This document shows, one piece after another, positions 1 through 6,345 of a DNA stretch of 15,127 nucleotides. Source of the DNA: an uncultured Clostridia bacterium (GTDB lineage Bacteria; Bacillota; Clostridia; Lachnospirales; Lachnospiraceae); NCBI GenBank assembly GCA_946620335.1, contig CAMONF010000291.1, forward strand, positions 1 to 15,127, written 5' to 3'. The position numbers were made by a program, and so were the translations under genes. Positions within the stretch are counted from its first letter, which is position 1. The number at the start of each line of letters is the position of its first letter. The notes under the pieces are model-generated. The model was given only the letters and a program-made list of their open reading frames with translations. It did not search any database and had not been told where the DNA came from.

Positions 1-506
1 GCTCCGTCCGCAGCGGCATCCGAATCGTCTGTCAGCTCATCTGCCCCAGTCTCCGCCGCCTCGGGGCTGCCGTCGCCGTTTTGCTCTGCATTCTCTTCGG
101 TCGTCTCCACTCCGCCAGGGCTGGCCGGGTCAGCACCGACTTTTGCATCATCGCTTCCGTCAAGGATGGCAGGATCAGTACCGGCTTCTGCATCTTCGCT
201 TCCGTCAAGGATGGCAGGATCAGTACCGGCTTCTGTATCTTCGCTTCCGTAAAGGGCAGCCGCGTCAGCACTGGCTTCTGTACCTTGGCTTCCGTCAGAG
301 GCGGCCGCGTCAGTTCCCTGGCCGGCTGCCCCCCCGATGACAAGGCTGTCGGCGCTGATTTCATTTCCATCAAGACTGTCGGCTGCCTCCATGCCCATGA
401 CCGGCAGCGCCGGGCTGACCAGCCCCAGGAGAAGGCTGACCGCAAGGAGCATGGCCAGGAGGCGAGGCATTTTCCTGTCCGCAGGGTATTTCTTTTTTTT
501 CATCAT
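1..506 (-). CDS. Secreted acidic repeat protein, 3'-truncated by window edge
   Basis: I do not recognise the family. Reading leftward from 506 gives 168 codons with no stop before base 1, so the C-terminus is missing. It opens with two Met codons, a Lys/Arg-rich stretch (residues 3-15) and a hydrophobic core (16-36), a typical Sec signal peptide with cleavage probably near residues 37-42. A Ser/Asp/Ala/Gly-rich acidic region follows. Residues about 72-131 form four tandem 15-residue units, two of them nearly identical (GSEDTEAGTDPAILD and GSEDAEAGTDPAILD). After the repeats it stays acidic and low in complexity, rich in Glu, Asp and Ala. The ATG at 506 lies 7 bases after GGAG, and the ATG at 503 is an alternative. 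A promoter lies about 110 bases upstream. Such a composition suggests an extended exported linker or stalk; function unknown. The reading frame was translated by hand. Confidence 0.75.
   Translation of the reverse strand, partial: MMKKKKYPADRKMPRLLAMLLAVSLLLGLVSPALPVMGMEAADSLDGNEISADSLVIGGAAGQGTDAAASDGSQGTEASADAAALYGSEDTEAGTDPAILDGSEDAEAGTDPAILDGSDDAKVGADPASPGGVETTEENAEQNGDGSPEAAETGADELTDDSDAAADG
108..332 (-). repeat. 45-bp tandem repeat inside the secreted protein gene
   Basis: On the plus strand the phrase GCTTCCGT recurs at 153, 198, 243 and 288, exactly 45 bases apart, and a degenerate unit precedes it (108-152). Units 153-197 and 198-242 differ at only one base, which points to a recent duplication. 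The 45-bp period keeps the reading frame, so each unit adds 15 residues. This is a coding minisatellite whose copy number could vary between strains. Confidence 0.85.
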
Positions 507-612
507 ATACAAACTCCGCAGATTGACACCGGTTGGGCGCGGACCGAACGGCAGTGGAATAAAAATGAAAGCCGCCTCCCAACAAACACTCTTCTTATTC
601 AATAATGTGACC

Positions 613-641
613 ATTATATCTGCAATTTCCGGAGGACACAA
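613..641 (-). promoter_or_regulatory. Promoter for the secreted repeat protein
   Basis: On the minus strand a perfect TATAAT (613-618) lies 17 bases from TTGTGT (636-641), a weak match to the -35 consensus. Transcription would start near 606 and give a leader of about 100 bases. It is inferred from consensus and spacing only. Confidence 0.55.
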
Positions 642-849
642 GACGATTCTGCGAAGGGCAGCGTCCGTTTGCCGCAAACTCTCTCCCTTAGGCACGGCAG
701 GGAGGCGCAGTCTGAGACGAATCGACAGCGCAAAGCAAGCTCTGAGCTGAGGCCAGGCAGTATGGCAGTGGCTGTGCCGAGTCATCGGCGCGCCTTCATG
801 CCCGGCAGCAAGACTGCAGGTCCTGCCTTCTTCTTTCTAATCCTTCTTG

Positions 850-878
850 TTGACGAAACACCGGAGATTTTCTATAAT
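850..878 (+). promoter_or_regulatory. Promoter for the rhomboid-like gene
   Basis: TTGACG (850-855), a 17-base spacer and a perfect TATAAT (873-878) form a near-consensus sigma-A promoter 58 bases before the start codon at 937. It may also serve lysA, which starts 81 bases after the rhomboid-like stop with no strong promoter of its own in view. Confidence 0.8.
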
Positions 879-936
879 GATGGAAAACTTTTTCGGACCT
901 CCATCCGGTGGCCGAAGCCTTAACTGAGAGGACCCT

Positions 937-1995
937 ATGAATAAATTTCTGAACGATCTCGAGCGGAAAATCGGCCGCTACGCCGTCCCCCGCCTCACAT
1001 TTTTCCTCATCGTCTGCTATATCATCGGCTACACGTTCGAGCAGATCGGGCCGCAGGTCATTTCCTATATGACTCTGGAGCCTTATCAGATCCTCCACGG
1101 GCAGGTCTGGCGGCTCGTCACCTGGATCCTGATTCCGCCCTTCGGCAGCGCATCGGGCGGCCTCCGGGTCTTCTTCACCATCATCACCATGATCTTCTAC
1201 CTGTCCATCGGGACCGCCCTCGAGCGGACCTGGGGTGATTTCCGCTACAATGTTTACATTTTCGGCGGTCTCCTCTTCACCCTCCTGGCAGCGTTCATCA
1301 GCTACTTCATCTTCTCGGCCTACTACCACACAAGCGAGCTCGGGATCGGCAACGCCTTCACTACCTATTATATCATGGTGTCGATCTTCCTGGCCTACGG
1401 GGCCACCTTCCCGGAGGTCCAGGTCATGCTCTACTTCGTCATCCCGGTGAAAATGAAGTACCTGGCCTGGATCTACGGCGCTTACATCGCCTACGACGCG
1501 GTCACCTATATCCGGATGATCGCCGGCGGCCAGCCTATCTACGCGGTCTTTATCATTTCCATGCTGGCCTCCCTCCTCAATTTCCTGATTTTCTTCGTCA
1601 CCAGCCCCAGGCACAGCCATCTCTCCCCTGAAGCCATACGCCGCAGGCGCCAGTTCGACAGGCAGATGAAGTCAGCCCGCCGGGAGTTCAAGGACAATGT
1701 CCAGCGGACCAGAGAGGGCTCCGGCTCCCAGCCCACCGACTGGAATGCCGACCACAAGGGCACCTTCACCCGGGACGGCGCAGCCCAGGCGAACAGGACT
1801 TCCGCCCCCAACGTCACGCCCATCCAGGTCACCCGCCACAAGTGCACCATCTGCGGCCGCACTGAGGTCTCGAATCCTGAGCTGGAGTTCCGCTTCTGCT
1901 CCAAATGCGACGGCGACCACGAATACTGCATGGACCATCTTTACACCCACGAGCATATCCGGTCAGCATCCCCCGAGGATACGACCGTATTATAA
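937..1995 (+). CDS. Rhomboid-like membrane protein with Cys/His-rich (zinc-ribbon-like) tail
   Basis: The 352-residue protein starts 4 bases after a GAGAGGA ribosome binding site. Residues about 18-222 carry roughly six hydrophobic segments with rhomboid landmarks: an LERTWG stretch (95-100) followed by a Tyr/Gly segment, and FPEVQVMLYFVIPVKMKYLAW (158 onward), which matches the rhomboid pattern before TM5. The usual catalytic GxSG appears as GIGNAF (136-141), and the last membrane segment (ISMLASLLNFLIFF) lacks the paired His, so proteolytic activity is unlikely. A basic linker (residues 225-300) leads to a tail with C303-x2-C306, C321-x2-C324, C331, H334, H338 and H340, suggesting bound zinc on the cytoplasmic side. 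Family placement is by eye; the role is unknown. lysA follows 81 bases later on the same strand. Confidence 0.72.
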   Translation: MNKFLNDLERKIGRYAVPRLTFFLIVCYIIGYTFEQIGPQVISYMTLEPYQILHGQVWRLVTWILIPPFGSASGGLRVFFTIITMIFYLSIGTALERTWGDFRYNVYIFGGLLFTLLAAFISYFIFSAYYHTSELGIGNAFTTYYIMVSIFLAYGATFPEVQVMLYFVIPVKMKYLAWIYGAYIAYDAVTYIRMIAGGQPIYAVFIISMLASLLNFLIFFVTSPRHSHLSPEAIRRRRQFDRQMKSARREFKDNVQRTREGSGSQPTDWNADHKGTFTRDGAAQANRTSAPNVTPIQVTRHKCTICGRTEVSNPELEFRFCSKCDGDHEYCMDHLYTHEHIRSASPEDTTVL

Positions 1996-2076
1996 ATGCC
2001 GGTAACCTTTCAGAGCCCCGTGTGCACTGGCCGGTTGCAAGTACTGTTTTCATTTAGTTTTTAAGGAGTACCAAAC

Positions 2077-3354
2077 ATGCTGAAAACGCCCTTCGCCACC
2101 AAAGACAAGCTGGAGGAGATCGCTCTCTCCGTCCCCACCCCCTTCCATATCTACGACGAAGCCGGTCTGCGCCGGAATATCCGCGATATCTATAAGGCAT
2201 TTTCCTGGAACAAGGGCTTCCGCGAGTACTTTGCGGTCAAGGCCTGCCCCAACCCGGTCATCCTCCAGATCCTCAAGGAGGAGGGCTGCGGCTGCGACTG
2301 CTCCTCCCTCACCGAGCTCATGATGGCGGAGGCCATCGGCTGCGACGGCGACCTGACCATGTTCTCCTCCAACGACACGCCGCCCGAGGAGTATGTCTAC
2401 GCTTCGAAAATGAACGCCATCGTAAACCTCGACGACATCACCATGATCGAGAGCTTCGCAGGGGCTGTGGGTTCATTTCCCAAGACCATGTGCTGCCGTT
2501 TTAACCCCGGCGGCATCTTCAAGGTGGCCAACGGCATCATGGACGCTCCCGGCGACGCCAAGTACGGCATGACGGCCAGCCAGCTCTACGACGCTTTCCG
2601 GATCCTGAAGGCCAACGGCGTCGAGGAGTTCGGCATCCACAGCTTCCTGGTCTCCAACGCCGTCACCAACGACTACTACCCCATGCTGGCCAAGCTCCTC
2701 TTCGAGCTGGCCGTGGACGTCCAGAAGGAGACGGGCTGCCACATCAAGTTCATCAACCTCTCCGGCGGCATCGGCATTCCCTACAAGCCCGGCCAGGAGA
2801 AAAATGACATTTTCGCCATCGGCGAGGGCGTCCGCAAGGTCTACGAGCAGATCCTCGTTCCGGCCGGTATGGGCGACGTTGCCCTCTACACCGAGATGGG
2901 CCGCTACGTGACCGGCCCCTATGGCGCTCTCATCACCCGCGCCATCCACGAGAAGCACATCCACAAGGAGTACATCGGCGTCGACGCCTGCGCCGTCAAC
3001 CTGATGCGCCCCGCCATGTACGGCGCTTACCACCACATCACCGTCATGGGCAAGGAGAATGCTCCCCTGACCAACATGTACGACGTCACGGGCTCCCTCT
3101 GCGAAAATAACGACAAGTTCGCCATCGACCGCATGCTGCCCAAGATCAACATGGGCGACCTGCTCTACATCCACGACACCGGCGCCCACGGCTTCGCCAT
3201 GGGCTACAACTACAACGGCAAGCTCCGCTCCGCCGAGATCCTCCTCCACGAGGACGGGTCCTGGGACCTGATCCGCCGCGCCGAGACCCCCAAGGACTAC
3301 TTCGCCACCTTCTCCAACCTTCCGATTTACGAGAAGCTTCTGGGAAAAGAGTGA
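2077..3354 (+). CDS. lysA: Diaminopimelate decarboxylase (PLP-dependent)
   Basis: Converts meso-diaminopimelate to L-lysine, the last step of lysine synthesis, in the cytoplasm. The 425-residue protein begins 7 bases after a strong AAGGAG. It has the alanine-racemase-like barrel with the PLP lysine in YFAVKACPNP (K55), the phosphate-binding glycines in NLSGGIGIP (residues 227-235), His188 in GIHSF, an EMGRY motif (273-277) in place of the classical EPGR, and the beta-domain cysteine in GSLCENND (C342), which completes the active site across the dimer. The altered EMGR and SGGIG motifs mark the divergent clostridial branch of the family, so a related carboxylate substrate is possible though less likely. 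Length is normal. No terminator of the usual type follows; instead the 122-bp hairpin repeats begin 8 bases after the stop. Confidence 0.9.
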   Translation: MLKTPFATKDKLEEIALSVPTPFHIYDEAGLRRNIRDIYKAFSWNKGFREYFAVKACPNPVILQILKEEGCGCDCSSLTELMMAEAIGCDGDLTMFSSNDTPPEEYVYASKMNAIVNLDDITMIESFAGAVGSFPKTMCCRFNPGGIFKVANGIMDAPGDAKYGMTASQLYDAFRILKANGVEEFGIHSFLVSNAVTNDYYPMLAKLLFELAVDVQKETGCHIKFINLSGGIGIPYKPGQEKNDIFAIGEGVRKVYEQILVPAGMGDVALYTEMGRYVTGPYGALITRAIHEKHIHKEYIGVDACAVNLMRPAMYGAYHHITVMGKENAPLTNMYDVTGSLCENNDKFAIDRMLPKINMGDLLYIHDTGAHGFAMGYNYNGKLRSAEILLHEDGSWDLIRRAETPKDYFATFSNLPIYEKLLGKE

Positions 3355-3362
3355 GTATCCAG

Positions 3363-3637
3363 GGGGACTGGCCGAGGGATGGGCTAAGGGGACGTTGCGA
3401 CAAACATATCCTCTCTTCCCATAAAGGGGATGCGGTCAGAGAGGATATGTTTGTCTCCACTGCTCAGCACCAGGGATTTGGCCGTCTTTACCCGGGGAAA
3501 GCAACGGGGATTGACGGGGACTTGCCGAGGAAAGGGCTGAGAGGACGTTGCGACAAACATATCCTCTCTTCCCTTAAAGGGGATGCGGTCAGAGAGGATA
3601 TGTTTGTCTCCACTGCTTAGCACCAGGGATTTGGCCG
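3363..3637. repeat. Two direct copies of a 122-bp hairpin-bearing intergenic repeat
   Basis: Units 3363-3484 and 3516-3637 lie exactly 153 bases apart in the same orientation, separated by a 31-bp unrelated spacer. I count seven differences between them by eye. Each contains a perfect 18-bp inverted repeat, GACAAACATATCCTCTCT, whose arms are 3399-3416 with 3438-3455 and 3552-3569 with 3591-3608, around a 21-base loop that itself holds a small TCCC/GGGA stem. None of the differences falls in the arms. No T-run follows, so they are not standard intrinsic terminators. The pattern resembles mobile intergenic palindromes (REP/MITE-like). Together with the tRNA promoter they fill the 373-bp gap between lysA and tRNA-Leu. 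Confidence 0.85.
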
Positions 3638-3679
3638 GGACTGACCGTCCCTGTGTCTCAACCCAAGATAAAATTCTGA

Positions 3680-3708
3680 TTTACAAATCAGATCAGGGCC
3701 TGTATAAT
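3680..3708 (+). promoter_or_regulatory. Promoter of tRNA-Leu, overlapped by a 7-bp-arm palindrome
   Basis: TTTACA (3680-3685), a 17-base spacer and a perfect TATAAT (3703-3708) lie 19 bases before the mature tRNA. The -35 hexamer sits inside CTGATTT-AC-AAATCAG (3676-3691), a perfect 7-bp inverted repeat with a 2-base centre. This could be an operator or simple chance. Confidence 0.75.
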
Positions 3709-3727
3709 AGGGGTGTTGCAAAGGCAG

Positions 3728-3810
3728 GCCGGTGTGTCGGAATGGCAGACGAGGCAGACTCAAAATCTGTTGTCCGCGAGGGCGTGTGGGTTCGAGTCCC
3801 ACCACCGGCA
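3728..3810 (+). tRNA. tRNA-Leu, anticodon CAA
   Basis: A complete class II tRNA of 83 bases. The acceptor stem GCCGGTG (3728-3734) pairs with CACCGGC (3803-3809), followed by discriminator A. The anticodon stem GCAGA/TCTGT encloses the loop CTCAAAA, giving anticodon CAA, which reads UUG leucine codons. A long variable arm (TGTCC-GCGA-GGGCG) and the T arm GTGGG-TTCGAGT-CCCAC are intact. The 3' CCA is not encoded and must be added afterwards. It has its own promoter and an intrinsic terminator, and lies directly before aroC. Confidence 0.96.
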
Positions 3811-3814
3811 GTTT

Positions 3815-3851
3815 CCGGAGAAGCGTGGTGCTTCTCCGGTCTTTTTGTTTT
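3815..3851 (+). terminator. Intrinsic terminator of tRNA-Leu, just before aroC
   Basis: CCGGAGAAGC (3815-3824) pairs perfectly with GCTTCTCCGG (3830-3839) around a 5-base loop, followed by the T-rich TCTTTTTGTTTT tract (3840-3851). The aroC ribosome binding site GGGAG starts only 3 bases after this tract. Any transcript entering aroC from upstream must therefore pass it, so it may also set the level of aroC expression. Confidence 0.9.
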
Positions 3852-3867
3852 ATGGGAGATGTGGAAT

Positions 3868-4905
3868 ATGGCAGGGTCTTCATTTGGCAGACTTTTCAGG
3901 ATCAGCACCTGGGGCGAGTCCCACGGGGAGGGGCTGGGCGTTGTGATTGACGGGTGCCCGGCGGGCATTCCCCTGACGGAGGAGGATATCGCGCCCTATA
4001 TGGAGCGGCGGCGTCCCAACGGAGGGGCTTTTTCGACGGCTAGAAATGAGGCGGACCGGGTGAGGATCCTCTCCGGCGTCTTCGAAGGGAGGACGACAGG
4101 CACGCCGATCTCCCTTATGCTCCTCAATACGGACCAGAGGTCCCGGGATTATTCCAATATTATGGATATTTATCGGCCGGGGCATGCGGATTTCGGCTAC
4201 GATGCCAAATATGGGTTTCGGGATTACCGCGGCGGCGGGCGCTCTTCCGCCCGGGAGACCAGCGCCAGAGTGGCTGCTGGCGCAGTGGCCATAAAGCTCC
4301 TCGGCATGCTGGGAATCGAGGTCTCCGCCGCCTGTACAAAGATCGGGGATGTGGACTTTTCTGACAGGGAAGCAGCGGAAGCTTATATCGCTGACCTGCG
4401 GGCCCGTCAGGATTCGGTCGGTTCGACGGTAGTCTGCACGGCGAAGGGAGTCCCGGCGGGACTCGGTGAGCCGGTGTTCGACAAGCTGGACGCTCTACTG
4501 GCCAAGGCCATTTTCTCCATAGGCGCCGTCAAGGGGCTGGATATCGGCGACGGGGCCGCCGCTGCCCTCTCCACGGGCAGCAGCAACAACGACCCCTTCC
4601 GCATGGCTGATAACCGCGTGATGGCTGCCACGAACCACGCCGGCGGCATCCTGGGAGGTATCTCCACCGGCGCAGACATCTGTATGACGGTCTACTTCAA
4701 GCCGACGCCCTCCATCGCCAGGCCCCAGGAGACCGTGGACCGCTTTGGAAATGAAACCACTGTCGAGATCCGCGGCCGGCACGACCCGGTCGTCGGCCCC
4801 CGGGCTGCCGTGGTCGTGGAATGCATGACCGGCCTGGTCCTGGCCGATGCCCTGCTGGCCAACATGACAGCCCGGGCAGACCGGATCATTGATTTCTACC
4901 GCTGA
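3868..4905 (+). CDS. aroC: Chorismate synthase
   Basis: Catalyses the last common step of aromatic synthesis, 5-enolpyruvylshikimate-3-phosphate to chorismate, using reduced FMN in the cytoplasm. The 345-residue protein carries all three family signatures: GESHG (16-20), GRSSARET (124-131) and the C-terminal RGRHDPVVGPRA stretch. The Arg-rich ERRRP (46-50) matches the FMN/substrate-binding segment. I chose ATG 3868 because GGGAG lies 9 bases upstream; the in-frame ATG at 3859 abuts GGGAG directly. The frame stays open far upstream through the tRNA, which is fortuitous. At 345 residues it is slightly short for the family but looks complete. Only 57 bases separate it from the tRNA, and they are filled by the terminator, so no separate promoter fits. 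A large palindrome follows the stop. Confidence 0.95.
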   Translation: MAGSSFGRLFRISTWGESHGEGLGVVIDGCPAGIPLTEEDIAPYMERRRPNGGAFSTARNEADRVRILSGVFEGRTTGTPISLMLLNTDQRSRDYSNIMDIYRPGHADFGYDAKYGFRDYRGGGRSSARETSARVAAGAVAIKLLGMLGIEVSAACTKIGDVDFSDREAAEAYIADLRARQDSVGSTVVCTAKGVPAGLGEPVFDKLDALLAKAIFSIGAVKGLDIGDGAAAALSTGSSNNDPFRMADNRVMAATNHAGGILGGISTGADICMTVYFKPTPSIARPQETVDRFGNETTVEIRGRHDPVVGPRAAVVVECMTGLVLADALLANMTARADRIIDFYR

Positions 4906-4916
4906 AAACAGGATAT

Positions 4917-5003
4917 ATGAGGGACGGTATTGGAATCAGGGACGGTTCCTTTTCCAGTAAAACTGGAAAAGGAACCGTCCCTGATTCCAATACCGCCCCT
5001 CAT
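4917..5003. repeat. Giant palindrome, 42-bp arms, between convergent genes
   Basis: Bases 4925-4958 are the exact reverse complement of 4962-4995 (34 bp, loop AAA). Beyond one mismatch (4924/4996) pairing continues to 4917/5003, giving 42-bp arms. The core reads GGAATCAGGGACGG, then GGTTCCTTTTCC. It lies 11 bases after the aroC stop and 8 bases from the stop of the opposing gene, with a moderately T-rich stretch (CATTCTCATTTTT) on its right. It could act as a terminator for aroC and a buffer between convergent transcripts. The GGAACCGTCCC core resembles REP-like elements I associate with IS200-like REP transposases in Firmicutes (from memory, unverified). Confidence 0.9.
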
Positions 5004-5011
5004 TCTCATTT

Positions 5012-6139
5012 TTACATCTTAAGCAGTTCAGCTGCTCTGGCTTCAGCCACCTTCTCCGGAACATCCTCGATCACGTCCGGCTGCCGCTTGATCTTCTGGA
5101 AGACCATGCAGTTGGGCTGGTCGACCTCCTTGGGCTTATTGTGCATATAGATGCATTCCTTCTCATAATCGATGCGGAATGTGGTAATCGTATTGTGGCC
5201 GTTGTTCACCACCGCGAAATGCCTCTGGTCCGGGAAAATAGCCACGTCCTTGGGGTAGACGCCCGCCGTCGGAAGGGCGAACATCCTGCGGAGGTTGCCG
5301 GTCATCTCGTCGATCTCAAAGCAGGCGACGGAGTTGTCGCCGGAGGTGGCGGCGAAGAGGTAATGTCCATCCGGGGACAGCCTCATGGCCGACGCGGCAT
5401 CGTGGACATCACGGTCGTCGGACAGGGTGGACTGCTCATCGAGCAGTTCGAAGTAAGGCTTGCCTGCCCAGACTGTGTACTCATACACCCGGACCACGTT
5501 GGTGATCTGGCAGAGAATATAGGCGCGCTTGCCGTCCTTGGAGAAGTGGATACTCCTGGGTCCGGACTCCCGGCCCATGCGGAGGATATCTACCTGGACC
5601 AGCTTCTGGGTGATATCGTCCATCCGGTAAATGACGACCTGGTCAAGCGCCTCATCCACGGCGCAGACAAAGAGATTGTCCGGCGTCACGCGGGTGCAGA
5701 CGATGTGCGGTCTGAAGCAGCGCTCATTGATGGCGCCCTGGCCGCGGTGGAAGACACCGTCCACAACGCTGCCCAGACGGCCGTCGTGGTGGGGATGAAT
5801 GACAGTCAGCTTGCCATCGTGGTAGCCGGAAACGAAGAGGTACTTGCTGTCGATGGATGTGGACAGATGGCAGCCGCGCATGCCGTTGATGTCAATCTTG
5901 TTGATGGGAATAAGGTCGCCGTCATCCTGGATTTCGAAGACCTCCACACCTTCATCTGCTATAGAGTACAGGTACTTTTCGTTCCTGGACCGGGTAATAT
6001 AGGAAGAGTTGTTGATCGGGACCACTTTTCTCAGGAAAAGCTTGCCTTCCGGAACATCAACATCGTAGATATGAATGCCCTTGCTCTTGCCATTCGTGTA
6101 GGTGCCGACATAAGCAACGTATTTCTCAGCATCCGCCAT
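5012..6139 (-). CDS. Lactonase-family beta-propeller protein (6-phosphogluconolactonase-like)
   Basis: The 375-residue product has the repeating pattern of the seven-bladed propeller lactonase family (PF10282; E. coli Pgl/YbhE type). It opens with YVAYVGTYTNGKSKGIHIY (residues 7-25), and blade-edge motifs recur, such as SPDGHYLFAATSGDNSVACF and FPDQRHFAVVNNGHNTITTF. Family members hydrolyse 6-phosphogluconolactone in the pentose phosphate pathway, but many clostridial paralogues are uncharacterised. No signal peptide is seen, so it should be cytoplasmic. I place the start at 6139 (MADAEKYVAY), with a GAGGG ribosome binding site about 8 bases upstream. An in-frame ATG at 6247 lies upstream of the promoter and is unlikely. 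The last 25 residues are a charged helical tail. It is convergent with aroC. Confidence 0.85.
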   Translation of the reverse strand: MADAEKYVAYVGTYTNGKSKGIHIYDVDVPEGKLFLRKVVPINNSSYITRSRNEKYLYSIADEGVEVFEIQDDGDLIPINKIDINGMRGCHLSTSIDSKYLFVSGYHDGKLTVIHPHHDGRLGSVVDGVFHRGQGAINERCFRPHIVCTRVTPDNLFVCAVDEALDQVVIYRMDDITQKLVQVDILRMGRESGPRSIHFSKDGKRAYILCQITNVVRVYEYTVWAGKPYFELLDEQSTLSDDRDVHDAASAMRLSPDGHYLFAATSGDNSVACFEIDEMTGNLRRMFALPTAGVYPKDVAIFPDQRHFAVVNNGHNTITTFRIDYEKECIYMHNKPKEVDQPNCMVFQKIKRQPDVIEDVPEKVAEARAAELLKM

Positions 6140-6205
6140 GGTTCCGCCCTCGCTTTTCAAAAAATAATCAGTAAATTTGGTGCTTTGAACACCATATACA
6201 GGTCT

Positions 6206-6234
6206 ATTATATCCCAATCCCGCCTCATTTTCCA
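6206..6234 (-). promoter_or_regulatory. Promoter for the lactonase-family gene
   Basis: On the minus strand TGGAAA (6229-6234), a 17-base spacer and a perfect TATAAT (6206-6211) lie about 67 bases before the chosen start. This supports monocistronic expression and argues against the longer ORF starting at 6247. Confidence 0.65.
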
Positions 6235-6345
6235 TATCTTTTGGCATATATTGAGGGATAATTCACAAGCTCCCGCGCCCCTCCGGGCACAGTTGCCGCG
6301 ACATGTCCTTTGACCGACCGGCGGAAAATGAAAACCTTCCCCTGC

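Larger units (their letters stand above)
507..936. other. Divergent intergenic region of 430 bp without a gene
   Basis: This gap separates the leftward secreted-protein gene from the rightward rhomboid-like gene. It holds one promoter in each direction and a small hairpin (CTCCCT 683-688 with AGGGAG 699-704). An 84-codon reading frame (669-923) crosses it, but it has no convincing ribosome binding site, runs through the promoter of the next gene and has no protein-like character, so I leave it out. Nothing else is recognisable between about 642 and 849. Confidence 0.6.

Noticed and set aside
669..923. 84-codon reading frame in the divergent intergenic region
   Set aside because: No ribosome binding site, runs through the downstream promoter, and the composition is not protein-like.
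3351..3623. Small overlapping reading frames on both strands, containing DKHILSS- and REDMFV-like peptides
   Set aside because: They arise from translating the palindromic arms of the 122-bp repeat, have no ribosome binding site and repeat with the DNA element.
3363..3637. Possible CRISPR array (repeat-spacer-repeat)
   Set aside because: Only two units of 122 bp with one 31-bp spacer, far too long for CRISPR repeats, and no cas genes in view.
3583..3867. N-terminal extension of aroC upstream through the tRNA
   Set aside because: The frame is open by chance across a tRNA gene and its terminator; the family starts at the MAGSSFGRLF region with GGGAG before it.
6140..6247. 36-residue N-terminal extension of the lactonase-family protein
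   Set aside because: It would start upstream of the predicted promoter, and the propeller motif begins right after the Met at 6139, which has its own GAGGG.
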